From the NCBI RefSeq assembly GCF_040182365.1, contig NZ_CP144460.1, forward strand, positions 1,736,001 through 1,800,000: a stretch of 64,000 nt of DNA. The letters run 5' to 3'. Of this stretch, positions 17,757 through 26,727 are shown one piece after another. The translations under genes were made by a program, and so were the position numbers. The stretch comes from Xanthomonas sp. 10-10. GTDB taxonomy: Bacteria; Pseudomonadota; Gammaproteobacteria; Xanthomonadales; Xanthomonadaceae. Every line of letters begins with the position of its first letter. Position 1 is the stretch's first letter. The notes under the pieces were generated by a model. It saw only the letters and a program-made list of their open reading frames with translations. It was not told the origin of the DNA and ran no database searches.

Positions 17757-18509
17757 GTGTCTTCCCATTCCATCGCATTGGCCGTGATCGGCGGCACTGG
17801 TGTCTACAAGCTCGCGCAGCTCGATGACGTGCAGACCCACAAGCTGGAGACGCCCTATGGCGCGCCATCCGGACCGATCCGCGTCGGCATGTTGCTCGGC
17901 CATCGGGTCGCGTTCCTGGCGCGGCATGGCGAAGGCCATTCGCTGCCGCCGCACAAGGTCAATTACCGCGCAAACATCGCTGCATTGCAGCAAATCGGCG
18001 CCTCGCGCGTGCTCGCGCTCAACACCGTCGGCGGCATCACCGAACGGTTCGGCCCACGCGTGCTGGCGTGTCCCGATCAACTGATCGACTACACCTGGGG
18101 GCGCGTGTCCACCTTCTGCGAAGAGCCGGGCAGCGAGGTGCAGCACGTGGATTTCGGGCATCCGTATTCGCCGATGTTTCGCAGCAAGGTCATCGCTGCG
18201 GCCAAGGTGACAGGCGTCACGATGGTGGCTGGCGGTTGCTACGGTGCGACGCAAGGGCCGCGTCTGGAAACGATTGCAGAGATCGCCCGCATGCGTCGCG
18301 ACGGCTGCGACCTGGTCGGCATGACCGGCATGCCAGAAGCCGGGCTGGCGCGCGAAAAAGGCCTGGAATATGCGTGTTTGGCGATCGTGGCGAACTGGGC
18401 GGCCGGGTGCGGCGACGCGCAGGAAATCACCATGGCCGAGGTGCTGGCCAACGTGGATGCCGCCTCGTCCGGGTTGCCCGAACTGATCGGCGAACTTGCA
18501 CGCGGGTGA
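17757..18509 (+). CDS. S-methyl-5'-thioinosine phosphorylase (MTAP/PNP family)
   Basis: This protein of about 250 residues is a trimeric purine nucleoside phosphorylase-fold enzyme. Visible are the phosphate site G-G-T-G-V-Y near 12, R-H-G-x-G-H-S-L-P-P-H-K-V-N-Y near 56-70, and G-G-C-Y-G-A-T-Q-G-P-R-x-E-T. The residue next to the purine is Asn in I-V-A-N-W-A-A-G rather than the Asp of adenosine-type MTA phosphorylases, as in Pseudomonas PA3004, which prefers 6-oxopurines. It would cleave methylthioinosine to hypoxanthine and methylthioribose-1-phosphate. GTG 17757 has AGAGG six bases upstream; ATG 17739 is an alternative. Confidence 0.88.
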   Translation: MSSHSIALAVIGGTGVYKLAQLDDVQTHKLETPYGAPSGPIRVGMLLGHRVAFLARHGEGHSLPPHKVNYRANIAALQQIGASRVLALNTVGGITERFGPRVLACPDQLIDYTWGRVSTFCEEPGSEVQHVDFGHPYSPMFRSKVIAAAKVTGVTMVAGGCYGATQGPRLETIAEIARMRRDGCDLVGMTGMPEAGLAREKGLEYACLAIVANWAAGCGDAQEITMAEVLANVDAASSGLPELIGELARG

Positions 18510-18596
18510 TTGTCATTGGGGAATAAGCTTTGCATACTCGGCGCGTACGCACCGCCGTACACCACCCATTAATTATTGCAAAGGTCTCGCATCACC

Positions 18597-18803
18597 ATGC
18601 CGAACGGTACCGTCAAGTGGTTCAACGACGCCAAGGGATTTGGCTTCATCTCACCGGAGGACGGCAGCGCCGATGTCTTCGCGCACTTCTCCGCGATCAA
18701 CTCCAAGGGCTTCCGCAGCCTGCAGGAAGGCCAGCGCGTCAGTTATGACGTGACCCAGGGCCCCAAGGGTGCCCAGGCTTCGAACATCACGCCGGTCGAG
18801 TAA
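18597..18803 (+). CDS. Cold shock domain protein
   Basis: This 68-residue single OB-fold nucleic acid chaperone has both RNA-binding motifs: K-G-F-G-F-I (RNP1, about 14-19) and D-V-F-A-H-F (RNP2, about 28-33), after the usual M-x-x-G-x-V-K-W-F-N start. It melts RNA secondary structure and may act as an antiterminator. It is a single-gene unit, closed by a strong intrinsic terminator 25 bases downstream. Whether it is cold induced cannot be read here. Confidence 0.95.
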   Translation: MPNGTVKWFNDAKGFGFISPEDGSADVFAHFSAINSKGFRSLQEGQRVSYDVTQGPKGAQASNITPVE

Positions 18804-18827
18804 ACCGACTCGATTGTGCGGTTGAAG

Positions 18828-18853
18828 AACCCCGCCACGGCGGGGTTTTTTTT
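18828..18853 (+). terminator. Rho-independent terminator after cold shock gene
   Basis: A CCCCGC stem with a four-base CACG loop and GCGGGG return is followed by eight thymines (18846-18853). It is one of the clearest intrinsic terminators in the window. Confidence 0.92.
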
Positions 18854-18899
18854 ACACCGGCCCATGCGGGGCCGGTGCCAGCGAACCAGAGCAGGGACG

Positions 18900-20210
18900 A
18901 TGCAACAAGCATTACGGATTGCGGTAGTGGGGTATGGAACGGCGGGGCAGGCACTGGCGGTCCTGCTGGGTGCCGATGGCCACCGACTGGACGTGTTCGA
19001 GCGCGCCGAAAGGCCCGGGCCGGTCGGTGCCGGTTTCCTGCTGCAGCCCAGCGGCCTGCAGGTGTTGTGGAAGATGGGCCTGTTGCCGCAGGCACTGGTG
19101 CATGGCGCGCCGGTGCGCCGCCTGTACGGCGAGACGCCCTGCGGGCGCGCGGTGATGGACATGCAATACCGCGATCTGGATGCCCGTCTGATGGGGGTGG
19201 GCATGCAGCGCGGTGCGTTGTTCTCGCTGTTGTGCGATGCCTGGCCCGAGTACGCGCAGCTGCATACCGATACCCGGATCACCGCCATCGACCACGAGGG
19301 CAGGCGTGTGCAGGACCAGCGTGGGCAATGGCATGGTCCTTACGATCTGATCATCGCCGCCGATGGCTCGGCTTCCACGCTACGCGCGCAGGTGCAGGGA
19401 ACCCGGCTGGATCGGGTATATCCATGGGGCGCGCTGTGGTGTCTGTTGCCGCGCGAGGACTGGCCGTTCGTCGACGAGCTGCGCCAGCGCTATATCGGTG
19501 CGCGCAAGATGATCGGGCTGTTGCCGGTCGGCACGCGGCCTGGCGACGATACCCCGCGGCTGAGTTTTTTCTGGAGCCTGCCGTGCAGCGATTTCGCAGC
19601 CTGGGAGCAACGCGGCATCGGCGCATGGCGCGAGGAGGTGGCGCAGATGTGGCCGGACGCGCATCTGCGTCTGGACAGCGTGCAGGTGCACACCGCGCTG
19701 GCACGCGCCAGCTATCGCGACGCGGTGATGACGCGCTGGCATCGTGGCCGTTTCGTGCTGGCCGGCGACGCCGCACATGCGATGAGCCCGCAGCTGGGTC
19801 AGGGCGTCAACATGGCGTTGCTGGATGCGTTGGCCATGCGCGACGCATTGCGCGCGGGCGAAGATATCGATGACGCCTTGCAGCGCTATCAGCGCGAACG
19901 CCAGGCGCATGTGGCGATCTATCACCGCTGGAGCCGCTGGCTCACGCCGCTGTTTCAATCCGAGCGCGACCTGTGGGCGCGCGGGCGCGATCTGTTGCTG
20001 CAGCCGATGGGACGCGTACCGGGCGGTCGTGGCCACATGTTGCGCGTGCTCAGCGGCACCCAGCACGGCTGGTTCGGCAAGTTGGCACTGGCCCCCGAGT
20101 TCGTGGACGCGCTGTCGCAACCATTGCCCCAAGCGCTGCCACGGCCACAGGGCGTTGCCACCGCAGCTGACCAGACGCATGTGCCCACCGCGCGTGGCGA
20201 GTCGTCGTAA
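18900..20210 (+). CDS. FAD-dependent aromatic-type monooxygenase
   Basis: This 436-residue flavoprotein belongs to the p-hydroxybenzoate hydroxylase/UbiH superfamily. It has the N-terminal FAD fold V-V-G-Y-G-T-A-G-Q-A (about 9-18), a D-G motif in I-I-A-A-D-G-S-A-S near 157, and the G-D-A-A-H-A-M-S-P-Q-L-G-Q-G-V-N-M motif near 280. Such enzymes hydroxylate aromatic or related substrates with NAD(P)H and O2; the substrate cannot be told. ATG 18900 has a close GCAGGGA upstream. It stands alone, downstream of a terminator. Confidence 0.85.
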   Translation: MQQALRIAVVGYGTAGQALAVLLGADGHRLDVFERAERPGPVGAGFLLQPSGLQVLWKMGLLPQALVHGAPVRRLYGETPCGRAVMDMQYRDLDARLMGVGMQRGALFSLLCDAWPEYAQLHTDTRITAIDHEGRRVQDQRGQWHGPYDLIIAADGSASTLRAQVQGTRLDRVYPWGALWCLLPREDWPFVDELRQRYIGARKMIGLLPVGTRPGDDTPRLSFFWSLPCSDFAAWEQRGIGAWREEVAQMWPDAHLRLDSVQVHTALARASYRDAVMTRWHRGRFVLAGDAAHAMSPQLGQGVNMALLDALAMRDALRAGEDIDDALQRYQRERQAHVAIYHRWSRWLTPLFQSERDLWARGRDLLLQPMGRVPGGRGHMLRVLSGTQHGWFGKLALAPEFVDALSQPLPQALPRPQGVATAADQTHVPTARGESS

Positions 20211-20340
20211 GGCGCACGGATCGCCGGGCTTCGGTAGCAATGCATCGACCGCAGCGCTCGGCGACGGTTCGCCGCGCTGTGTGCGTGGCTCCATCTGGCG
20301 TAGTAGCAACGCGACGTCGCCTGCGTGTACGCGGTTTGCC

Positions 20341-20494
20341 AGCGGCGACTACAAAGATGGGCGCGCAGACGTCGGATAGGGATGGCGCACCCGGAATCGG
20401 AATGTACGAGTAGGCGTGCGCGAGGAAGGCATGCCGCACCGGGCGCCGGGCGCGCCTGCCTGGTGGCGAGCGCAGTCGTTGCCAGCGACGCAGC
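20341..20494 (-). repeat. Degenerate MITE-like element, copy C
   Basis: On the minus strand, a block at about 20425-20475 matches copies A and B (GCTC, CCAGGC, GGCGCG, then CGGTGCGGCAT). The far end reads TTTGTAGTCGCCGCT, similar to their TTTGTCAGCCGCT end. The interior is diverged and the boundaries are approximate. It fills the gap between the monooxygenase and pdeM, two convergent genes. Confidence 0.5.
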
Positions 20495-20496
20495 GG

Positions 20497-21141
20497 CTAA
20501 CGTACCGGCAAGGCCACCGCATCGTCTTCCACGCAGGCCACCAGGCGCTCGCCCTCGCGCAGTGTCGGCACCACGCCCGCGGTGAAATGCGAGAACGCCG
20601 GCAAAATGGTGACGCGTTCGCGCAACCAGAATGCCGGCCAGCGTCGCGACAGGCCCGGCAGTGCCGCCAGCGGGTGCAGATGCCCGCACAGCACGTGGCC
20701 GGTAGGATGCGGCAACGGCTCGTGGCGCAGCACGAACGGCCCGTCTTCGACCTGCTCGCCGGCCGCTTCGATCTGCAGCTCCGCACCGGCCACCGCGCGG
20801 TCGTGGTTGCCGCGGATGGCAATCACGCGCAGATCGCGATGCTGCTCGCGCCATGCACTCCAGCGGCGATGCCAGGCCGCGCGCGGGGCAGGGCCATGCA
20901 ACAGGTCGCCGAGTATCCACAATGCCTCGACCTGGCGCTGCGCAAGCAACGCATCCAGGCGTTCGAGATCGTGCGCAGTGCCGCCGGCCGGCAGTCCGAT
21001 ACCGGCGCGTCGGAACACATCGGCCTTGCCCAGATGCAGATCGGCGATCAACAAGGCGCGCTGTGCCGGTCGATACAATGCACGTTCGCCGAGCAGTTCG
21101 ACGGTTTCGCCGGCCAGCTGCAGGTGCACGCTATCGCCCAT
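20497..21141 (-). CDS. pdeM: Ligase-associated DNA damage response endonuclease PdeM
   Basis: This 214-residue calcineurin-like metallophosphoesterase is the last gene of the DNA-repair operon. Metal-binding motifs are in order: I-A-D-L-H-L-G-K near 33-40, G-D-L-L-H near 78, R-G-N-H-D near 109 and C-G-H-L-H near 150. Family members are predicted nucleases acting with the co-operonic ligase, helicase and exonuclease. The start overlaps the helicase stop by 11 bases. Confidence 0.9.
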   Translation of the reverse strand: MGDSVHLQLAGETVELLGERALYRPAQRALLIADLHLGKADVFRRAGIGLPAGGTAHDLERLDALLAQRQVEALWILGDLLHGPAPRAAWHRRWSAWREQHRDLRVIAIRGNHDRAVAGAELQIEAAGEQVEDGPFVLRHEPLPHPTGHVLCGHLHPLAALPGLSRRWPAFWLRERVTILPAFSHFTAGVVPTLREGERLVACVEDDAVALPVR

Positions 21142-23632
21142 GCCTGCGCTCCAGTTGCTCGGCGGCGCGCAACACGCGCGCCTTCCAGTCCTCGGTACTC
21201 AATTGGCCCCGCATGCGTTCGGCCCACAGCGGGAACGACAACGGGGTGAGGCTGCGTGGCGTGCACAGACGCAGTTCGCGGCGTGCGCAGTCCTCCAATG
21301 CATGCGCCAGGCGCGCCAGTTCGAGCTGGCCTTCGAAGACTTCGCGCTCGGCCTGCGCCAGCAGCAAATGCTCCGGATCGAAGCGCTGCAAGACGTCGTA
21401 GAGCAAGCCGCTGGACGCCTGCAACTGGCGCAGGCTACGCGGCGCACGGCCGGGCAGCGACGGCGACAGCAGCCCGGCCACGCGCGCGATCTCGCGGAAC
21501 TGCCGGCGCGCCAGCTCGCCCAGGTTGAGACTGTCGCGCAGATCGTCGAACAACCCGGTCGGCGACAGCAAGGCGTGCAGCACGTCCGGATCGATCTCCA
21601 CCTCCTGTGCGGGCGAGAGTACAAAGCCGTAGTCGTTGGCAGCGAAGCTGAAGGTATTGCGCTGACGTCGGCCCCAACGCGCGGCCAACAGCGCCGCCAA
21701 CCCTTCGTTGACCTGCCGCCCGGCGAAGGGATACACGAACACGTGCCGGCCATCGCGCGCCTTGATGCTTTCCACCAATAGATGATCCGGACCGGGCAGC
21801 GACGAGAGCGATGCCTGCAAGTGCAGCAGCGGCGCCAGCGCCTGCATTTCAGGCGCATCGCCTGGCGTGGCGAAGACCGCTTCCACTTCGCGTCCCAATG
21901 CCGACGACAACGGCATGCGCCCGCCCATCCACTTGGGCACCACGCCGCTGCCGCCCTTGGCCACGCGCACATAGGCGGTCATGTCTTCCAGGCGCACCAG
22001 TTCCAGCAATCGTCCGGCGAACTGAAAGCGGTCGCCACGCCGCAGGCGGCCGACGAACTGCTCTTCGACCGCACCCAGTCGGCCGCCCCGCAGGAACTGC
22101 ACGCGCACGCTGCCATCGCTGGTGATGGTGCCGATGGACAAGCGGTGGCGTAGCGCGACGCGGCGGTCGGTGACGCGATACAGGCCGTCTTCGTCGCGCA
22201 CCACCTTGTGGAAATCCGGGTAATGCGCCAATGCGCTGCCGCCTTGCACGATGAAGTCGAGCACCGCGTTCCAGGTGGGGGCGTCCAGCGCAGCGAAGGC
22301 ATCGGTGCCGCGCACCTGCGCGAACAAGGCATCGGCATCGAAGCCGCCGCCCAGGGCGAGGGTGACGCAGTGCTGGGCCAGGACATCCAGCGACAGCCGC
22401 GGTGGTGGCCGCGCTTCGATATGGCCGTTGGCAATGGCACGGCGTGCCGCGGCGTACTCGACCAGTTCCAGGGCATGCGAGGGTACGCACACCACATGCC
22501 CGGATTCGCCAGGGCGGTGCCGCGCGCGGCCGGCGCGTTGCAACAGGCGCGCGATGCCCTTGGGGCTGCCGACCTGCAGCACCTGATCCACCGCCGGGAA
22601 ATCCACGCCCAGATCCAGGCTGGAGGTGGCAACCACACAACGCAGGCTGCCGTCGCGCAGCCCCTGTTCGGCGGCCGCGCGCAGGCTGGGGTCCAGCGAG
22701 CCATGATGCAGCGCAAGCGTGGCCAGATCGTCCGGCCACACCGCGCTCAATGCCTGGTGCCATAGTTCGGCCTGCGCGCGCGTGTTGGTGAACACCAGGC
22801 TGGTGCGCTGCTGCATGATCTTCTGCAGCACCCGCGCCAGCTGCGCCAGACCCAGGTGGCCGGCCCACGGAAAGCGCTCGCCGCTGTCGGGCAACAGCGT
22901 CTCCAGCGTCATGGCGCGCGGTTTGACGCCCGACACCAGTGCCGCATCGGGCAGATGCGGCAGCAGGACATCGCGTGCCTGCGACAGGTTGCCCAGCGTG
23001 GCCGACAGGCCCCAGATGCGCAGCGTTGGCGCCCAGCCGCGCAGGCGCGCCAGGCACAGCTGCAGCAGCACGCCGCGCTTGTTGCCCAGCAGCTCGTGCC
23101 ACTCGTCGACGATCACGCAACGCAGCGCGGACAGCTGCGGCGCAGTGTCCGGATACGACAGCAACAAGGCCAGCGACTCGGGCGTGGTCACCAGCACATC
23201 GAGCTTGCCGCTGCGTGCCAGCCGCTTGTCGCGCGCGCTGGCATCGCCGGTGCGCAACCCCACCTGCCAGTCCAGTCCCAGTGCGTCCACCGGTTCGCGC
23301 AGTGCGCGTGCGGTGTCGGCGGCCAGCGCGCGCAAGGGCGTGATCCACAGCACCTGCAAGCTGCGTTGTTGCTGTCGGCGCGCTGCGGCGGCAGGTTTGG
23401 CCGAAGTGATCGGCAGCGCGCGGCCACGCGCTGCCAGTGCTTCCAGCAATGGGCCGCCGAATGCCGCCAGCGTCTTGCCGCTACCGGTTGGCGTGTGCAA
23501 CAACCCGGATTCGCCAGCGAGATAGCGCTTCCACACATCGCGTTGAAACGGCAACGGCGTCCAGCCGCGCTGCGCGAACCAGTCGCGCCATTGCTGCAAT
23601 GGCGTGCCGCGCGCCTGCTGCGCCGCCGTCAC
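21131..23632 (-). CDS. Ligase-associated DEXH-box helicase (Lhr-like)
   Basis: This 833-residue superfamily 2 helicase carries Walker A T-P-T-G-S-G-K-T at 47-54, a Walker B box V-D-E-W-H and motif III S-A-T-L-G-N. Motif VI reads Q-R-A-G-R-A-R-H-R-P-G-E-S-G. The Lhr-type C-terminal region follows. Relatives are ATP-driven 3'-5' translocases. The GTG start overlaps the ligase stop as GTGA, so translation is coupled. It probably unwinds or remodels DNA for the other members of this damage-response module. Confidence 0.92.
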   Translation of the reverse strand: MTAAQQARGTPLQQWRDWFAQRGWTPLPFQRDVWKRYLAGESGLLHTPTGSGKTLAAFGGPLLEALAARGRALPITSAKPAAAARRQQQRSLQVLWITPLRALAADTARALREPVDALGLDWQVGLRTGDASARDKRLARSGKLDVLVTTPESLALLLSYPDTAPQLSALRCVIVDEWHELLGNKRGVLLQLCLARLRGWAPTLRIWGLSATLGNLSQARDVLLPHLPDAALVSGVKPRAMTLETLLPDSGERFPWAGHLGLAQLARVLQKIMQQRTSLVFTNTRAQAELWHQALSAVWPDDLATLALHHGSLDPSLRAAAEQGLRDGSLRCVVATSSLDLGVDFPAVDQVLQVGSPKGIARLLQRAGRARHRPGESGHVVCVPSHALELVEYAAARRAIANGHIEARPPPRLSLDVLAQHCVTLALGGGFDADALFAQVRGTDAFAALDAPTWNAVLDFIVQGGSALAHYPDFHKVVRDEDGLYRVTDRRVALRHRLSIGTITSDGSVRVQFLRGGRLGAVEEQFVGRLRRGDRFQFAGRLLELVRLEDMTAYVRVAKGGSGVVPKWMGGRMPLSSALGREVEAVFATPGDAPEMQALAPLLHLQASLSSLPGPDHLLVESIKARDGRHVFVYPFAGRQVNEGLAALLAARWGRRQRNTFSFAANDYGFVLSPAQEVEIDPDVLHALLSPTGLFDDLRDSLNLGELARRQFREIARVAGLLSPSLPGRAPRSLRQLQASSGLLYDVLQRFDPEHLLLAQAEREVFEGQLELARLAHALEDCARRELRLCTPRSLTPLSFPLWAERMRGQLSTEDWKARVLRAAEQLERRHGR

Positions 23633-25233
23633 CGCGCCAGTGCCTGCAGGCTGCTCAGGTGATCGGCCTCGGCAAACGGTTTGTCGTGCCGCCAGCGCAG
23701 GATGCGCGGAAACCGCACCGCAATGCCGGACTTGTGTCGCGCACTGCGGTTGACCGCTTCAAAGCCCAGCTCGAACACATGGTGCGGGTTGACCGCGCGC
23801 ACCGGACCGAAACGTTCGGTGGTGTTGGCGCGGATCCAGCGGTCCAGCTGCAGGATTTGTGCATCGTCCAGGCCCGAGTACGCCTTGGCCACCGGCACCA
23901 GCTGCCCTTCGTGCCACAGCCCGAAGGTGTAGTCGGTATACAGCGTGCTGCGGCGGCCATGGCCGGCCTGCGCGTACAGCAGCACCGCGTCGATGGTGAG
24001 CGGGTCGATCTTCCATTTCCACCAGTCGCCACGTCGGCGGCCGGCCTGATAGACCGAGTTGGCGCGCTTGAGCATCAGCCCTTCCACGCCGCGTTCGCGC
24101 GCCTGCACGCGCAGCTGCGCGGCGGCATGCCAATCGCCGGCCTGCACCAGGGGCGAGGCGACGATGCGCGGATCGTCGAGCGCGCGGAGCACGCGCTCCA
24201 GCAGTGCGCGCCGCGCGTGCAAGGGGCGCTCGCGCAGGTCAGCGCCATCCAGTTCGAGCAGGTCGTAGGCCACCACGCGCGCGGGCGCGGCCGCCAATGT
24301 CTTGGGGCCGGGCTTGAGCCGCTGGATGCGCGTCTGCAAGGCGGTGAACGGCATCGGCAGGGGTTGCCCGGGTTGCCAGGCCAGCAGCTCGCCGTCGATG
24401 ACGGTGCCATCGGGCAACTGCATGGCAGCGTGTTCGATTTCCGGGAAACGGCCATCCAGGCGTTCTTCGCCGCGCGACCACAATGCCGCTTCGCCGGCGC
24501 GCCGAAGCAGTTGCAGGCGGATACCGTCCCATTTCCATTCCAGCAGCCAGTCGTCGATGGCGCCAAGCGTTTCGACCTCGGCTTCGAGCGGCGAGGCGAG
24601 AAAGAACGGATAGGGCTGCTGGCGATCGCCCGGCAGTTCTTCGTGTGTCAGCAGATCGGCAAGATAGGTCGGGTGCGGCCGCCAGCTGCCGAGCATGCGC
24701 TGGGCGATGCGTGCGATATCCACGCCCGACAGTTCGGCCAGTGCCTGTTGCACCAGCCGCTGCGAAACGCCCACGCGCAAGGCGCCGGTCAGCAGTTTGT
24801 TGAACACCAGGCGCTCGTCGAAGGCCAGGCTGCGCCAGGCCTGCACGATGCGCGCCTTGCGCATCGCAACGTCCTGGTTGGCGATCGGCAGCAGCCGCTG
24901 TTCGATCCATTCCGCCAGTGGCAGATCGGGCGCTTCGGTGATGGGGTCGTCCAGCAACAACGCCAGTGTTTCGGCCAGATCGCCGACATGGTCGTAGCTG
25001 TCGGCGACCAGCCAATCGGCAATGCCTGCGGTATCGGTGATCCACTCGCGCAGCTCGCCGCTGCTGGCGATGCGCATGCGCGGGCCGGCGACCTTGCCGC
25101 CGGCCAGCAGATACAGCGCCCAGGCCGCGTCCAACGCGGGCGCCTGGCGAAAATACGCCACCAGCGCAGCACGCTTGTCGAGCGTCCCGGTGCTGCGGTC
25201 GAGCGTGCGGTACAGCGCGGCGAAACGCTTCAC
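23629..25233 (-). CDS. ATP-dependent DNA ligase (cisplatin damage response type)
   Basis: This 534-residue ATP-dependent ligase has an N-terminal DNA-binding domain and the adenylation motif W-K-W-D-G-I-R, whose Lys is adenylated. Further motifs are S-R-G-E-E-R, E-G-L-M-L-K-R (motif IV) and W-W-K-W-K (motif V). It is separate from the NAD-dependent replicative LigA. No Ku gene or LigD polymerase/nuclease domains are seen, so this is not the classical NHEJ system. It starts with GTG overlapping the preceding small ORF stop. Confidence 0.93.
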   Translation of the reverse strand: MKRFAALYRTLDRSTGTLDKRAALVAYFRQAPALDAAWALYLLAGGKVAGPRMRIASSGELREWITDTAGIADWLVADSYDHVGDLAETLALLLDDPITEAPDLPLAEWIEQRLLPIANQDVAMRKARIVQAWRSLAFDERLVFNKLLTGALRVGVSQRLVQQALAELSGVDIARIAQRMLGSWRPHPTYLADLLTHEELPGDRQQPYPFFLASPLEAEVETLGAIDDWLLEWKWDGIRLQLLRRAGEAALWSRGEERLDGRFPEIEHAAMQLPDGTVIDGELLAWQPGQPLPMPFTALQTRIQRLKPGPKTLAAAPARVVAYDLLELDGADLRERPLHARRALLERVLRALDDPRIVASPLVQAGDWHAAAQLRVQARERGVEGLMLKRANSVYQAGRRRGDWWKWKIDPLTIDAVLLYAQAGHGRRSTLYTDYTFGLWHEGQLVPVAKAYSGLDDAQILQLDRWIRANTTERFGPVRAVNPHHVFELGFEAVNRSARHKSGIAVRFPRILRWRHDKPFAEADHLSSLQALAR

Positions 25234-25463
25234 TGCAGCGCCTGGGGTGTCGTGTCGTCAGCTGCCGCGCGCAGCTCCAGCGCACGCCGGGTAAATGCGG
25301 CCAACGTGCGTGGACGGCGCTGCGGACGTGGCGGCCCGATGGCTGCAGCCGGTGCGCCACGATGCACGCGAAACGCCAGTGCGTGCCGGCCAAACGCCAG
25401 CGCGCCGCTCAAGCGCGCACGCGCACGGGCGCGGGCATAACGGCAGGCGGGAAGCGGGTTCAT
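25230..25463 (-). CDS. Small Arg/Ala-rich ORF inside the ligase operon
   Basis: I do not recognise this 77-residue protein. It is very basic in its first 60 residues (runs of A-R, then P-R-P-Q-R-R-P-R) and ends in an acidic A-A-A-D-D-T tail. Its ATG overlaps the exonuclease stop (ATGA) and its TGA overlaps the ligase GTG (GTGA), so it fits the operon exactly with no wasted base. That geometry argues for a translated gene. It might bind nucleic acid or simply couple ribosomes from exonuclease to ligase. Its low complexity leaves doubt. Confidence 0.6.
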   Translation of the reverse strand: MNPLPACRYARARARARLSGALAFGRHALAFRVHRGAPAAAIGPPRPQRRPRTLAAFTRRALELRAAADDTTPQALQ

Positions 25464-26476
25464 TCTTCGGCTCCAAAATCGGTGCGGAACGCTTCGGCCG
25501 CAACGCCGCGCTCGCGCAGGTGCTGGATCAAGGCATCGGTATTGCCGTGGGTCGCGATCACCCGGCGCGCGCCAGTGTCTTCGATGGTGCGCAGCAGATC
25601 CGGCCAGTCGGCATGATCGGACACCACGAAGCCGCGGTCGTAATTGCGTCGGCGCCGATTGCCGCGAATACGCATCCAGCCCGAGGCGAATCCCTGTTGC
25701 GCATGCCGGAAGCGGCGGATCCATGGACTGCCCGCAGCCGACGGCGGTGCCAGCACCAATTGGCCGGCATAGTCGGCGCCGCGCGCATGTTCGCTGACCG
25801 GCTGGGTGTCAAGCATCGCGATGCCGGCCTGACGGTACACCTCCACCCCCGCAGCAATCGCGCCGTGCAACAGTGCGGGCTGGGTGTCCCAGGCGCGCAG
25901 TTCCGCCAGCACACGCTGCGCCTTGCCCAAGGCGTAGCAATACAGGATGGCCGCCTCGCCGCGTTCGGCGCATTCGCGCCGCCAGGCGACGATATCGGCC
26001 GCCACCTCCGCCGTCTCCGGCCAGCGATACACCGGCAGGCCAAAGGTCGCTTCGGTGATGAAGGTGTCGCACGGCACCACCTCGAACGGCGCGCAGGTGG
26101 GGTCGTGCTGGCGCTTGTAATCGCCGGAGGCCACCCAGACCTCGCCATCCACCTCGATGCGCACCTGTGCCGAGCCCAGCACATGCCCGGCCGGATGCAG
26201 CGACACGCGCGCGCGTCCCAACGTGAACGCTTCGCCATCGGCATGGGGGTGATAGACCTGCTCGCCGAGCCGCCATTGCAGGATCGGCAGGCTCTCGCGC
26301 GTGCAGTGGTATTGACCCATGCCGCCACGCGCGTGATCGCCATGCCCATGGGTAATCACCGCACGCGCCACCGGCCGCCAGGGGTCGATATGGAAGTCGC
26401 CCTGCGGGCAATACAGCCCCTCGGGGCCGAGCACCACCAGATCGCCGCGTGTGTTCGTGTCGTTGCCATTGCGCAT
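25460..26476 (-). CDS. Ligase-associated DNA exonuclease (MBL / SNM1-like)
   Basis: This protein of about 338 residues is a metallo-beta-lactamase-fold nuclease related to SNM1/Artemis. It has the metal motif H-G-H-G-D-H near 47-52, then H-P-A-G-H-V-L-G-S-A and S-G-D-Y-K, and later S-D-H-A-D-W and H-G-N. It is the first gene of the five-gene repair operon. ATG 26476 is chosen; the open frame extends to a TTG at 26494. It would process DNA ends before ligation (inference from family). Confidence 0.9.
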   Translation of the reverse strand: MRNGNDTNTRGDLVVLGPEGLYCPQGDFHIDPWRPVARAVITHGHGDHARGGMGQYHCTRESLPILQWRLGEQVYHPHADGEAFTLGRARVSLHPAGHVLGSAQVRIEVDGEVWVASGDYKRQHDPTCAPFEVVPCDTFITEATFGLPVYRWPETAEVAADIVAWRRECAERGEAAILYCYALGKAQRVLAELRAWDTQPALLHGAIAAGVEVYRQAGIAMLDTQPVSEHARGADYAGQLVLAPPSAAGSPWIRRFRHAQQGFASGWMRIRGNRRRRNYDRGFVVSDHADWPDLLRTIEDTGARRVIATHGNTDALIQHLRERGVAAEAFRTDFGAEE

Positions 26477-26727
26477 GCCCGCAACTCTGGCCAAGCCGGT
26501 GTGCAGATCCTGAGAATGGGAATGGCGCGCATCGGCGCGACCAGGCGACTGCGGCCATAGTCACGAGTGCGGGACCGAGAACCTGCTTGTATCGGCGCCA
26601 AGAGCGCGTCAGTACGCGGGTTTGCGGTGGGCGCTATGGTGCTCGGCGTCACTCGTGTTGCGCATGCGAACCCCGCGCCGCCACTGCGCCAGTGTGATTC
26701 CACAGCTGCGAGGTCGCGCTCACCGCG

